Position numbers and translations under genes: made by a program. The notes under the pieces were generated by a model that saw only the letters and a program-made list of their open reading frames with translations, did no database searches and was not told where the DNA came from. Shown in pieces: positions 42,693 to 53,115 of a DNA stretch of 64,000 nt. Numbering within the stretch: position 1 is the first letter of the stretch; the number at the start of each line of letters is the position of its first letter. Source of the stretch: Pegoplata infirma (taxonomy: Eukaryota > Arthropoda > Insecta > Diptera > Anthomyiidae); contig OY992538.1 of the NCBI GenBank assembly GCA_963921195.1, forward strand, positions 4,898,001 through 4,962,000, given 5' to 3'.

Positions 42693-42974
42693 AGGCCGCT
42701 GTTCCAAAAAAAGTAATTCACATAAAAAATGTGAAAATGAAAATTTCCGAATTTTTTTAGTGTTCTAGATTTCACATCCGAATTTCTTTTTTGTTTTGTT
42801 TCACATAAATAAAATTTTGTGAAAGTAAAACGAATGCAATTTTTTCCTTACAATTTTTTAAATTTAAGTTATTCGATTTCAACTTCGAATGAAAACGTGA
42901 TCAAAAAAACATTAAACTTGATTTCATGTGATTCGGAAATTTTCATGTGTATTGAAAAGACAGAACAGAGGCCT
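42693..42974. mobile_element. 282-bp MITE AGGCCGCTGTTC...GAACAGAGGCCT
   Basis: The ends are inverted repeats with one mismatch. The internal phrases ATTTCCGAATTTTTT, TTTCACATAAATAAA and CATGTGATTCGGAAA recur at 49,519-50,223 and, more diverged, at 48,381-49,354. No coding capacity. Confidence 0.6.
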
Positions 42975-43103
42975 AAAATTTACTTTTTTCTTTGAGCTCC
43001 GCTGAATTCGAATCTGATCTCAGAATTTGCCTATCACATCAGGTTTTCAAGATATTAGAGCTTAAAGTTTAAAGCACGTCGTGTGTCGCATTTTATTTCC
43101 TTT

Positions 43104-43166
43104 ACATAAAAGGGTTCAGGTGGGAGTCGAACCCACGACCTCCAGCTTCATAGGTTAGCATGCTAC
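43104..43166 (-). mobile_element. tRNA-like fragment (SINE head)
   Basis: On the minus strand, GTTAGTAGCATGCTAACC is followed by GGAGGTCGTGGG and B box GGTTCGACTCC in a perfect GTGGG/CCCAC arm, then CTGAACCC. The D arm is missing and the acceptor does not close. It resembles the SINE head at 2,850 in the GTCGTGGGTTCGA part. Better a SINE or tRNA relic than a gene. Confidence 0.45.
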
Positions 43167-43169
43167 TAA

Positions 43170-43577
43170 CAAAAAAGGGCTTTCGGAAAAATCTGTATAA
43201 AAGCCGAACTAGCAGGAATTTCACCAATCGAAAAAATACGGGTCAGCTTAATTTTGATAGAGATTATTATATATGATTTTAGCAGTTGTACGTATATACA
43301 TCTCCATATAAACTACCCCAACGATTACACATTTTTGACAATAATGAACTTAACAAGGAAGGTCTTTCACAGGGCACCCACCGATTGTCCTGAAACTTTA
43401 ATATGGGAATGAGAGGGAAAAAGCAAGATTTACCTGTTTGTTTTAGCTGCCCAATCCCAAATTAAAAAAGGGTTGCCACCTTATAAAAAAAAGGCTTTCG
43501 GGAAAATCTGTGTAAAAGCCGAACTAGCTGGAATTTCGCCAAACCGGTCAGCTTTATTTTGATAGAGATTATTATTG
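43170..43577. repeat. Diverged direct repeat of about 90 bp
   Basis: GGCTTTCGG...AAAAGCCGAACTAGC...TTTTGATAGAGATTATTAT occurs at about 43,178-43,270 and 43,490-43,577, separated by about 220 bp of unrecognised sequence. Confidence 0.5.
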
Positions 43578-44975
43578 TACTAGTCGAATAGCCTGTCCCT
43601 GCCAGGCGGAACACCAAATCACTTTTCTCAATAGTTGTAATATTTTACCAAACTTTATAAAAAATTATGTTTGTGCTTCAAAAATTTAATATTGCTAGAT
43701 TGAGTTACAGCAATATATTTCCCAAACTGGAAAAAAATTTAATGAGTATAAAAGCTTTTATTGATAAAATTTAAGAACTAAATTTAGCACGCCCATTTCG
43801 TCTCTCCGCCCATAAGCCGGATATCAAAAATCTATAGTGTGGATCTGTCCCATGGTCACTCCTATATACATGGCAATTTGTATCTTTCTTTTTATCATGA
43901 AGGTTTTTAAAATTAGCTAAAATGTTAAAAAACACAATTTTTCCACTTAAATTTTCCCTATATGTAATTCTTCGTACACAGTTTAAATATTAAAAATGAC
44001 TTCATAAGGATATGATCCATTTTCAATACTTTATGCTTTACAATTTTCAGCTTCCGTAGTCATTAGGGGTTTCAGAAATAGTTTAAATGTTTAAAAACTA
44101 AGTTTCGCCGTCTTCCGCCACTCCCCCTGATTTAAAGGACGAAAATCCGGCTACGTTACAGATTATATATACAAACTGAACAAAATTCACAAGGGTTTTT
44201 TTTTGTTTTTCCGCCCTTTCACTGGCTATCCAGGTCAGAGTTGATCTTTGCCATAGTCCGTACCATATGCATCCCAATTTTCATCTTTCAAGATCATAAG
44301 GTGTCTTCAAAATTAGATAAGATGTAAAAACATAATTTTTCTACGCCCATTTCTTCTCCTAATTTTCCGTTCCTACACAGAGAGAACAGTTTAGTTGTGC
44401 CAGCAGAATTTAGAGCCAACTGCATAGTTTAATAACAACCAAAATTTTCGGTTGCGATAACCAAAATTTGTTTTGAAAATTTAACTTCTGTTGGTCCAAA
44501 TAAATTTCGGTAATCGCAACCGAAAATTTCAGTTGTTGTAATTAAACCATGCAGTTGGCTCTTAATTCGACTGGCACAATTAAAATGTTTTTTCTGTGTA
44601 TTCCAAAATTTTAAAATCTGACTACTTTAGGATAAGCTCCATCGTTAGTACTATACTCGTATCCACGCCCCCTTTCCCTCTCAATTCTCCGTCTACAGTC
44701 CAAAAATTTAAAGTCTGACTACTTAAGTATATGCTCCAGTGTCAGGGCAATATGCTTGCCAATTTTCGGCTGCGTAGGTCATTAGGGCTTTAAAGTTAGT
44801 CAAATAAAAAAAAATAAAACACAATATTGCCTTGCCCGTTTTTCCTCTCAACTCTCCGTCTACATTCCAAAAATGTTAAATCGGACTACTTTAGAATATA
44901 CTTCATAGTTAGGACTACATGTTAGGGATTTTAAGCTTCCGTATTCATTGGGGCGGAGCATTAATGATTTTGTAT
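43578..44975 (-). mobile_element. Large tandem-unit element, left inverted copy
   Basis: Starts ACTAGTCGAATAGCCTGTCC and continues for about 1.2 kb (insert excluded) as the reverse complement of 62,295-63,447, roughly 85-90 percent by eye. It is made of worn units of about 100-180 bp with GCCCATTTC...TCTCCG and CGACTACTTTAGGATA-like phrases. A TA-flanked MITE interrupts it. No coding capacity. Confidence 0.65.
44374..44600. mobile_element. 227-bp palindromic MITE with empty paralogous site
   Basis: TACACAGAGAGAACAG at the left and TTTTTCTGTGTA at the right start long arms (AGCCAACTGCAT against ATGCAGTTGGCT, CCGAAAATTT both ways). The matching place in the inverted copy near 62,675 (TTTGGAAAATGGACGGAGAA) lacks the insert. 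Confidence 0.7.
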
Positions 44976-47649
44976 CCTAAATTTTTTGTTAAGACTCACA
45001 AACTCTTTTTCATAAAAATTTTAGTTTTTAGACAAAATTTTTAAATAAAATAGTTTTTTTGTGTTGTAATGGTCAAAAATCAGTACAATCAGTACATATT
45101 TTAAAAAATCAGTACAAATCAGTACATGGGTTTTTCATCAGTACACGTGACTAAAAATCAGTATATGTACGGATCAAATCAGTACGAATGGTCAGCCTAA
45201 TCATGGTGTAATTAGTAAAGAAAAATTACCTCAAGATAGAATAAAACTACTTAAAATTTTAAAAGATTTTTAATTTTTTGTAATTTTGTTTTTTTTTTAA
45301 TTTTTAAATAAATCGAAATATCAGTTTTACGAACCACGCCAAATATATTGCATATTTTTGGTCTCACCTTGAAACGGGTGAACGACATCCTAAAATTGTC
45401 TTTCTAGGATGTCAATTTACATATATTAAATGCTCAAACATTTTGGCGCGCTCTTCGACAAATTCTACGTTTTGCTAAATAGCTGCCATCCTACTAAGTA
45501 TATACAAAAAAATGCATAAAATATCGAAATTTTTTGGCAAGAGTGAGTTGTAGGCGCGGTTTCACAGTTAACCAAAAATATCAACATTAAGCAAACCTAC
45601 AACTGAAGGTGATCCTCATTTAGCTGGAAAAAAACCATCAATTTTACCCCAACCAAGGGTCGTTATTAAAGTAGTGTCCATGGATGGTATATGATTGACC
45701 AAAAAATAAAAAAAAACATACAGAAAACCGAAAGCAACAATGCATTTTGTGAATGCCTTCTCACCACGATCTCTATAAAATATTATCAAGGTTATTAAAA
45801 ATCAAAAAAAATAAAACCTGCGGTTAAAAATTAAAAAAAAAATGTAAAAAGAAATACAACATAACAACACAAATCAGATGACAATGTTTTAAATATCTTT
45901 TTTCATTTTTAATGAAACAATATTAAATTTTTTCCTTAATATGCATGATGCAACCACCGAACGAAACATTCATGCAACCATTATAACCATATGAAATAGG
46001 GAAGCCCTACTTCTTGATTTTACAAAAAAATTCACAAAAAAAGGGAGAAAAGCTAAAAGTTCAAAAACATGTCACTAAAGCTCAAGTTCAGGCTCAGTTT
46101 TTTTTTTTTTCGAAAACATAAATACATTTTTATATTTCTTTACTGTTGAAAATGATGTTGCTTTTGGACTGTTGCTGCTGCTGCTGCTCAAATAAACCAA
46201 TAAAATAGCAATTAATACTCAGTGGCAGGCCTCGAAAAGCCATTAAGGAGTTGATTAATGAGTGCTTAACACAAAATAAAATCACAAGGAGTATTATGCT
46301 TTGTAGTACCTACACATACTGCTCGTATACTTTTGTAGTAAAAATACACAAAGAGTTTTAATCATTATACAAACATTGCACACACACACTCACATGTTCA
46401 TAAATTGTTATTTAACATACGAGGGTCGTATGCTAAATGTGGTAATGTTCATAATCGTAAGGGATCACAAATAAGTTGCCATCATCAGTGCTCTTTGGTT
46501 GTCCACACTTGTGTTAGATGAAAATCATATAAGGACGAATTTCAGGAAAACGTTCCAACAAATAAAGAGCTTGCTAGCACATTCATATTTTTAAACTAGT
46601 TTAAGCACTTAAACATGTATAAGTGGTTAAACATGTTTAAAAAATGAATTTGAAATAAGATGTTAAAATTAAAACCAAGGAATGTAGAACCCAGTAAGTA
46701 TATCCAGAGTTTTGAGTTTGGGCTAAGTCCCTCCCCGATTCACCCAAGTGAGTTTTAGTTTGTTTATTAAGAGGGAATGGTGTTCCACGCCTCAAAATTT
46801 TGATACATGCCACATAACCTTAAACTACAACATGCTTAACGGTATTTGATACAAAATTATTTTTAAATACAAAATCTATTTTTCACAAAATTTTTTTCTA
46901 AAATTTAATTTCATAATTTTCTTTTGTCAAAATTACTATATTTAAAAAAAAAATTACCAAGTTTTCTTTTTGAAATATTGCATTTTTCTTTTATTTTGAA
47001 AAGGGGTTACCTTACGGGCTAATTATGGTCAGCTATTTGTTTCCAAATGTAAATAAAAATCACTTCATTTTTATTCTTTTCCACCCAACGTTTCTTTTGT
47101 TTTTTTCAAACTTCTTCAGGGGATTTTATTTATTAAAAATGTTTTTTTATTTTACATTGTCAATTTAGAAATTATAATTAAAAAACTGGACTTCACGACA
47201 CAGAAATGTATAAATAATTAATAAATCAAAACAGCACAATACAATTTTTCAATGAACGCTTGTAAATTTAAGAAAAGCTGCAATAACAAATTAAAAATTT
47301 TTAAATTTTTGGAGATCCTAAATTGATAAAAATGTTTCTAGACTTATTAAACCACCCTCGTACGAGTACAACTCAAAGTCGGTCAGTTAAAAAACAAAAC
47401 AAAATGAAAAAAAAAAAACGAAAAAAAGCATCAACATTAAATGATTAAAGATGATACTTGAAAGGTGAATGTTAAAAACAAAGTGACGGTTTTATGATAC
47501 AATTCAGTTCTACCAATTGGTAATTAAAGTTACCAAAGATACAGGAACCTTATTTTTTATAAATATTTATGTATTACATCAGTGTTTTTGTTGTTTTTTC
47601 CTACAGGTGGATTTTCTCTAAGAAAAATAAAAAAATAAAATGAATATAA
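44976..47649. other. Mostly low-repeat AT-rich interval
   Basis: No gene recognised. It includes the ATCAGTAC cluster at 45,076-45,190, a (GCT)n/(CTG)n run near 46,171-46,188 and moderately complex sequence (45,940-46,560) that could be single-copy intron. Confidence 0.4.
45076..45190. repeat. Cluster of ATCAGTAC octamers
   Basis: Six exact ATCAGTAC and one ATCAGTAT copy, all in the same orientation, lie within 115 bases with irregular spacing. After the last copy GAATGGTCAGCCTA follows. Such clusters occur in subterminal transposase-binding regions of hAT elements, but no matching other end was found. Confidence 0.5.
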
Positions 47650-48189
47650 AACGAGTGAAAAGTTAAAGTGGGCCTTGCCGAATGTATGGATACCCTCCAC
47701 AATGTCACAAAAATTATTTGCAAAAAAAATTTTTCAGCGAAAAAAAAAATTTTTTTGATGAAAAAAAAAAAAAAAAAAATCCGCGGAATTTTTATTTTCT
47801 AAAAAAATATGTTTGTATTTATTTAAATACCATTCCGTATTTAATTTTGTTCACATTTGTTAACCAGCAGCCGAATAAAAGCATTTTATATATTTAGGTT
47901 ATGTGGAATGACCAACTTTTTGGAGGTATCGTTACATTTTCGTTCATAACTTTTAAACCGCTAAACCGATATTACTCAAATGCAATACCAAACTGCTCGG
48001 GAGAATTTCTTATAAATATGTTAAGTTTCAGCTATATCTGTTTAGTATTTTGGCCTTGACCGTGTCAACAGGAAGAATCGATCCCTGATCAATATATATA
48101 CTTTATGGGGTCCCAGACCGATATTTCGATGAGTTACAAACGGAATGACAGACTTATATATACCCTCTAACACTAAGTAGAGGGTATAA
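47650..48189 (+). mobile_element. mini-me-like C3
   Basis: Starts AACGAGTGAAAAGTTAAAGT with a damaged hairpin (GGGCCTTGCCGAAT), then GATACCCTCCACAATG. It contains GTTCATAACTTTTAAACCGC and ATATATACTTTATGGGGTCC and ends AGAGGGTATA. The GTCY tract is lost. Confidence 0.6.
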
Positions 48190-48380
48190 TGATATAAAGT
48201 ATGAAATTTTATGAAAAAGGGTATCTTTAATGGCCCAGCAGAAATAAATCGAGATTTTGGCGACACAGCATCTGTTTATAGCATACCGTAGCGCATCCAA
48301 AGAGCGCTCTTAGGGATGCAGTAAAAGGAAGGGGAAAAAATTTTAATTTTTTTTTAAGATTTTTTATATAAAACTTATAA

Positions 48381-49354
48381 TCGTGTCTGTCATGACTTTC
48401 ACATCCACGTGAAAGTGAAACACTTCCGAATATTTTGGTGTCCTGGGTTTCACTTCCGAATTTTTTTTTCGTTTTACTTTCGTGTGCAAAAAGCTAACTG
48501 AAAGTAATTAGAATGGACTTTTTCCCCTATAAATATTAACTTAAAAATAAAAAAACCCATGTTTAATTTATAATTTGATATATATTCTTTTTATTTTCAT
48601 TAAAAAATCAACATTTTGTTAAGACTAAATATATGTAAAAATTATTTTAAAAACACTCCATAATTTATCGAAATTTTGTTCGGAAGTTGTGCAAAAACAA
48701 CAACAAAAGTATACAAATTAAAAAAATCACATATTTCAATAACTACACGTTTTCCCGGCTGAGAAATACTTTCAAAAGAAAGAGCACAAAATTTTATATT
48801 TTTTAATGCACAACACTTTTAGTTTAACTCACTTAAAATACTTAAAAATTGTAAAAATAAATTAATTATAAAATTTTACAAAATTCAACATGGCGTTGTT
48901 TATCTTCGAAAAATGTTCGATAAATGGTGATGCCAATCCATGGTGTTGCCAGTTATTATTACTATTGAAAAGTACTACATTTTACAACTGGGGTTTATTA
49001 CCATATGTTCATAGAATTATCAAGATGCGAATCATTGTTGAGTTTAAGGTACATAAGAGTAATTTATTCATCTCATATTCGTGAATATATATTATTTAAT
49101 GAGAAATTCAATGATAAATTGGTGTTAAATATATATTTTTGTTTAAAAATTGTGCAAAACTTTTTTATTTATTTATTTTATTTAATTTTATTTATTTTTA
49201 AACAAAAGCCCGTGTTTCGCATCTAGCATATCTTAGTAAAATTTTTCGAACATATAATTAAAAAATATGTGATTTGGAAACACCAAATCTTTTTTTATGT
49301 GATTCGAAAATTTTCGCTCTAATTGAAAACGTTCTGAAGTCATGACAGACACGA
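48381..49354. mobile_element. 974-bp TIR element TCGTGTCTGTCATGACTT
   Basis: Perfect 18-bp inverted repeats at 48,381-48,398 and 49,337-49,354. The phrases TTCACTTCCGAATTTTTTTT and GTGATTCGAAAATTTTC link it to the 42,693 and 49,519 elements. The short frame at 48,890 (64 codons) shows no recognisable motif. Confidence 0.65.
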
Positions 49355-49518
49355 ATGTGTAATTATTTTTTGATAAAATTTCACACTTGCTTTTCTTTTT
49401 AATATTTTTAACACTTTTTGAATAAAAAAACATGAGTTTTAGACAAAGACACATGATTTGACTGCATCATTATTGCGCATTAATCAGCGCTGCAAAGAGC
49501 GCTTCAATCATAGCATCT

Positions 49519-50223
49519 TTGACCGCTGTTCCCAAAAAAAATCCCATAAAAAATGTGAAAATAAAAATTTCCGATATTTTTTGATGTTCACTTCCGATTT
49601 TTTTTTTTTCATTTTGTTTCACATAAATAAAGTTTTGTAAAGTAAAACGAATGAATTTTTTTGTTATATTTTTTTAAATTTTAGTTATTTGATTTCAACT
49701 TTGAACAGACAAGGAAAAAATACGAATTTTATTTAAAATTCATAAGGTATTTGAAATAAAATTTTTGTTTAAATAAAATTCTCAAAAACATTTGAATTTT
49801 ATTATTTCCAAAAATAAAATTCTCAAAAAAAAAGAATTTTATTTTTGGTTTGAATTTTATTTTTGGTTTAATTTTATTTTACTTTTGGTTTGAATATTTA
49901 TTTGTTCAGAATATATTTGTTATTATGGAAATAAAATTCTTTTTTTTTATTAATAAAATTCTTTAAAGAATTTTAAATAAATTTTTTTTGAATTTTATTT
50001 CTTCTAAGAATTTAAAATAAAATTTTTAAGAATTATATTTAAAATTCTTTCTTGAATTTTTTGAAAAATTCAAAATTGAATTTTATCAATAACGAATTTT
50101 AAATTTTATTGTTTTTCCTTGTCTGACTTTGAATGAACCCGTAAACAAACACCAAACTCGATTTCATGTGATTCGGAAAATATCATGTGATTTGAAAAGT
50201 TTTGAAAGACATAACAGAGGCCT
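49519..50223. mobile_element. CCGCTGTTCC...AACAGAGGCC element with nested hAT MITE
   Basis: Same family as 42,693-42,974, with ends GACCGCTGTTCC and ATAACAGAGGCCT. It is split at 49,706-50,125. Outside the insert the two parts follow the 42.7-kb copy through TTTCAACTTTGAATGAA. Confidence 0.6.
49706..50125. mobile_element. 420-bp hAT-type MITE with 8-bp target duplication
   Basis: CAGACAAGGAAAAA and TTTTTCCTTGTCTG are perfect TIRs. ACTTTGAA occurs on both sides (49,698-49,705 and 50,126-50,133), an 8-bp duplication as made by hAT transposases. The uninterrupted sequence is visible in the 42.7-kb paralogue. The interior is AATTTTATTT-type repeats. Confidence 0.8.
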
Positions 50224-50475
50224 TTAACACATTTTAAATGATGATAAATAGGCCAACCAAAAAACAGCCAAAGCTTATTTGTTATTTCGATGAATAAACC
50301 GATTTGGATTAAACACAAACTCTAATCACGAAAAAACAGAAAAACTAAGATACATTTGTTATAACTTCTTTTGAATATTTTTTCATTTATTGGTAAATTT
50401 TTTGTTTTTTATCTCATTTTTACATTTTAATTTTAGAACTTTAATTTTAGAAAATACAAATTTTATTACAAAAAA
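50224..50475. other. AT-rich spacer
   Basis: No feature seen between the preceding TIR element and the LTR element that begins at 50,476. Confidence 0.35.
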
Positions 50476-50879
50476 TGTTCAAGTATGAACATGGGTTTTA
50501 TTTCATATTTTTATTGTTTAAATAAATACATTATTGTATCTTTAGTTTCTAGTAAAAGGGATCGTTAAAATCCCAAAATACATTTTAATGAGTATGGATT
50601 TTCCTACAATTAGAAAACTCCGTATTCTAAGCAAATAGTCTGCTTAATGTATGTATATAGACTACCTGCTTACAACAGGCAGTCATTATGATAGTTCTAG
50701 TTTAGTTTTAAGATTTTATATTTTGTAAATAGGTTCTATTTTTATATTTAATAAAACAGTATTCAGTGTTCCAGAAATACTCAACCGAGTATCATAAAGA
50801 TATTCAGCGAGTGATTTACAACCACTCGTACAAAATAAAAAGGTTTTGTTTTAATTAGTACTCAGTTCCTTTTTATACA
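50476..50879 (+). repeat. 5' outer LTR (404 bp)
   Basis: TGTTCAAGTATGAACATGGG to CTTTTTATACA. It contains a weak ATTTAATAAAAC signal and AT-rich stretches that could serve as promoter and polyadenylation elements. By eye it is identical to 54,298-54,701. Confidence 0.8.
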
Positions 50880-50882
50880 TTT

Positions 50883-50900
50883 TGGTCCTTCGAACCGGAT
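50883..50900 (+). promoter_or_regulatory. tRNA-Tyr-type primer-binding site (first)
   Basis: TGGTCCTTCGAACCGGAT begins three bases after the LTR. It is complementary to an insect tRNA-Tyr 3' end (…TCCGGCTCGAAGGACCA) with one mismatch, and would prime minus-strand DNA synthesis. Confidence 0.65.
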
Positions 50901-51097
50901 CCACTGGGAAATTCTAGTCCAACAAGCGTTCCATCGACAAAACCTTTGTGGGTTTTGAGCATAGGAAGCAACTGCAGTAGCTTTGCTTAAAGAAGAGCAA
51001 AAGTTGCTGGCAAATGAAATTAAGAGACTGGACAAAAGAGCCAACATTGTGAACTAAAAAGATCCTAGAAGAAAAATAAAATCCTTTTCATTGTAAT

Positions 51098-52189
51098 ATG
51101 GAGGAAATGTTGCAGCAGATGTCCAATAACCAGGAGCAGTTTTTTACCAGATTAATGTTGGCAATGAACTCTGGTGGACATAAACAAAATAATGAGGAAA
51201 CAGTTTCAAATGTGGGGGAACAATTGCCACAGAAACAGGATGAGACTCAAAAGAAACAGGATGAGACTCAACGGAAACAGCTAAGGACTGTAATTGAGAT
51301 AGAAAAAGCTCAAAACGAGGTATCAGTTTCAAATGTAGGGGATCCATTGCTACAGAAACTTGATGAGACTCAACAAAAGCAGCAAAAGTCTTTAAGTGAG
51401 CAAGAAAATGCTCAGAGAAAGTTAGAAATAGCTCAACATGAGGTATCAGTTTCAAATGTAGGGGAACAATTGCTACAGAAACTTGATGAGACTCAACGGA
51501 TACAGCTAAGGACTGTAATTGAGATAGAAAAAGCTCAAAACGAAGTATCAGATTTAAATGTGGGGGAGCCATTGCCACAGAATCTTGATGTCACTCAACA
51601 TAAGCAGCAAAAAGCTGTAAGCCAGCCAGCTCAAAGAGAGCAACAAAAGGTTCAATCAGTATTAAAACTGAAGGTTGCGAAAAATATGATCATCATATAT
51701 CATCAAAAACAAATATTTCATCATGAGCTTACAAAATTTAAAAGGCATGGAATTGTTAACAGAAACAACAAAATCGTTATTTTGTATCCTTTTACGCACA
51801 AATATGGTATGCTTCGTGGTCAATTAAAAAATTCAAATTTACCAATATTAGCATCAAGAAAGATCTTCAAGTTTATTCCCCCAGCAGCCCCTCCTTTTCG
51901 AGGGATTTGGGAGGCTGGTGTAAAGTCGGTTAAACATCCAACGCCAATATATGACTGTCCGAAGTATACTTCCTTTTCAAATGTTAGTTGCTTCGATAGA
52001 TGGAAGTTAATCCAGAAATACTTTTGGATCCGATGGAAAGAAAAGTATTTGACAACCCTACAACAACGTCAGAGGCATTCCAAAATCAATTTGAAAGAAG
52101 GTGCAGTCGTTATTACCGAAGTTAAAGATGGCCGAGACGGAAATGTAAGAGTAGCAACGTTGAAACTTCAGAACAATAGTGTGCTTTAG
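51098..52189 (+). CDS. Internally deleted BEL/Pao polyprotein remnant
   Basis: A continuous 363-codon frame. The N-terminal half (residues 1-190) is glutamine- and lysine-rich, probably coiled coil, with four copies of an NVGE...LxQKxDETQ module (from residues 38, 79, 120 and 154), spaced 34-41 residues. From about residue 191 it changes to pol-derived sequence: KIFKFIPPAAPPFRGIWEAG (residues 255-274) is the end of a BEL/Pao integrase core, and residues 299-356 (FDRWKLIQKYFWIRWKEKYL, LKEGAVVITE) match the C-terminal domain that follows it. Protease, RT, RNase H and most integrase are gone. That the fused frame stayed open suggests a non-autonomous lineage, but chance cannot be excluded. Confidence 0.65.
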   Translation: MEEMLQQMSNNQEQFFTRLMLAMNSGGHKQNNEETVSNVGEQLPQKQDETQKKQDETQRKQLRTVIEIEKAQNEVSVSNVGDPLLQKLDETQQKQQKSLSEQENAQRKLEIAQHEVSVSNVGEQLLQKLDETQRIQLRTVIEIEKAQNEVSDLNVGEPLPQNLDVTQHKQQKAVSQPAQREQQKVQSVLKLKVAKNMIIIYHQKQIFHHELTKFKRHGIVNRNNKIVILYPFTHKYGMLRGQLKNSNLPILASRKIFKFIPPAAPPFRGIWEAGVKSVKHPTPIYDCPKYTSFSNVSCFDRWKLIQKYFWIRWKEKYLTTLQQRQRHSKINLKEGAVVITEVKDGRDGNVRVATLKLQNNSVL

Positions 52190-52412
52190 CGGTCCATTCA
52201 TAAAGTATGGCCTCTGATAATATTCGAAGAAGAAGAGATAAGGCAACACCAATGAACTCCGACATTTCAACAACAACACAAGACATCGGCACGCATATTT
52301 AACTTTATTTATGTTTGTTATTTTTAATTATTCTGTATTTATGTTAAAGATAAATATTATTAGTAGTAAAATTAGATTTTAATAATCAATTGTCGTTTAG
52401 TGCCCGGCAGAA

Positions 52413-52800
52413 TGTTCACATATGAACACGATATTTTATAATCTAGTTTTGGATTTTCCACAAAACTGATTAGTATTGTTTAAATAGGATTGTGTTCTTT
52501 TAATTATTTACATATAATGACCAAAATTCCCAAATTGTGATATGTTACTTTTTATTATCATGTTTTCAAGGTTAATACTTAAGGATGTAGATAGGAAAAA
52601 GATAACATAACACATGTTTATTTAATAAAGATATTGCTGGCACACATGCGCCCGGCAGGTAGGGAATATTCTAGTTCTAGGTTAGATTTAAGATTATTGT
52701 AGTTAGCTCTTAAGGTTTTTAATTTTAATAAAATAATCAGTGTCTTACAAACATTCGAGGTACGTGTTTTATTTCTACTTTAAAAGTGATTCCGCGTACA
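52413..52800 (+). repeat. Internal, different LTR (388 bp)
   Basis: TGTTCACATATGAACACG to CGCGTACA. It aligns patchily with the outer LTRs (CTAGTTCTAGGTTAGATTTA, TTTAATAAAA, TCAGTGT) but is clearly diverged. It is preceded by GCCCGGCAGAA, as the 3' outer LTR is preceded by CTCCCGCAGAA, and followed by its own primer site at 52,803. No second copy lies in the window. Confidence 0.65.
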
Positions 52801-52802
52801 TT

Positions 52803-52820
52803 TGGTCCTTCGAACCGGAT
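52803..52820 (+). promoter_or_regulatory. tRNA-Tyr-type primer-binding site (second)
   Basis: Same 18 bases as at 50,883, again beginning two to three bases after an LTR end, which supports reading 52,413-52,800 as a 5' LTR of a related element. Confidence 0.6.
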
Positions 52821-53115
52821 CGGTGACGTATGGATGTCATAGACACATGTCTCGAACGGGCAAAGAAAATAAGAAATCTTTAACTGGCTGATACTGCACT
52901 TGACGAAGCTGCAGAAGAACAGCCCAGTATAGCGGCAACAACTACACGCCAGGAAGCTGTAGGAATACATCCCAAAATAGCGGAACCAACTACACACCCG
53001 GAAGCTGTATAACAAAGCCCAAATTACACTGGCAAGTACTGCACTACAGGGAGCTGCAGAAAACCAGTAACCGTCGCCTGTATCTCATTTAGAGGAAACA
53101 ATACAGCGACAGATA

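Noticed and set aside
51144..51578. 144-codon antisense frame opposite the LTR-element ORF
   Set aside because: It mirrors the tandem DETQ modules of the sense frame and has no independent support.
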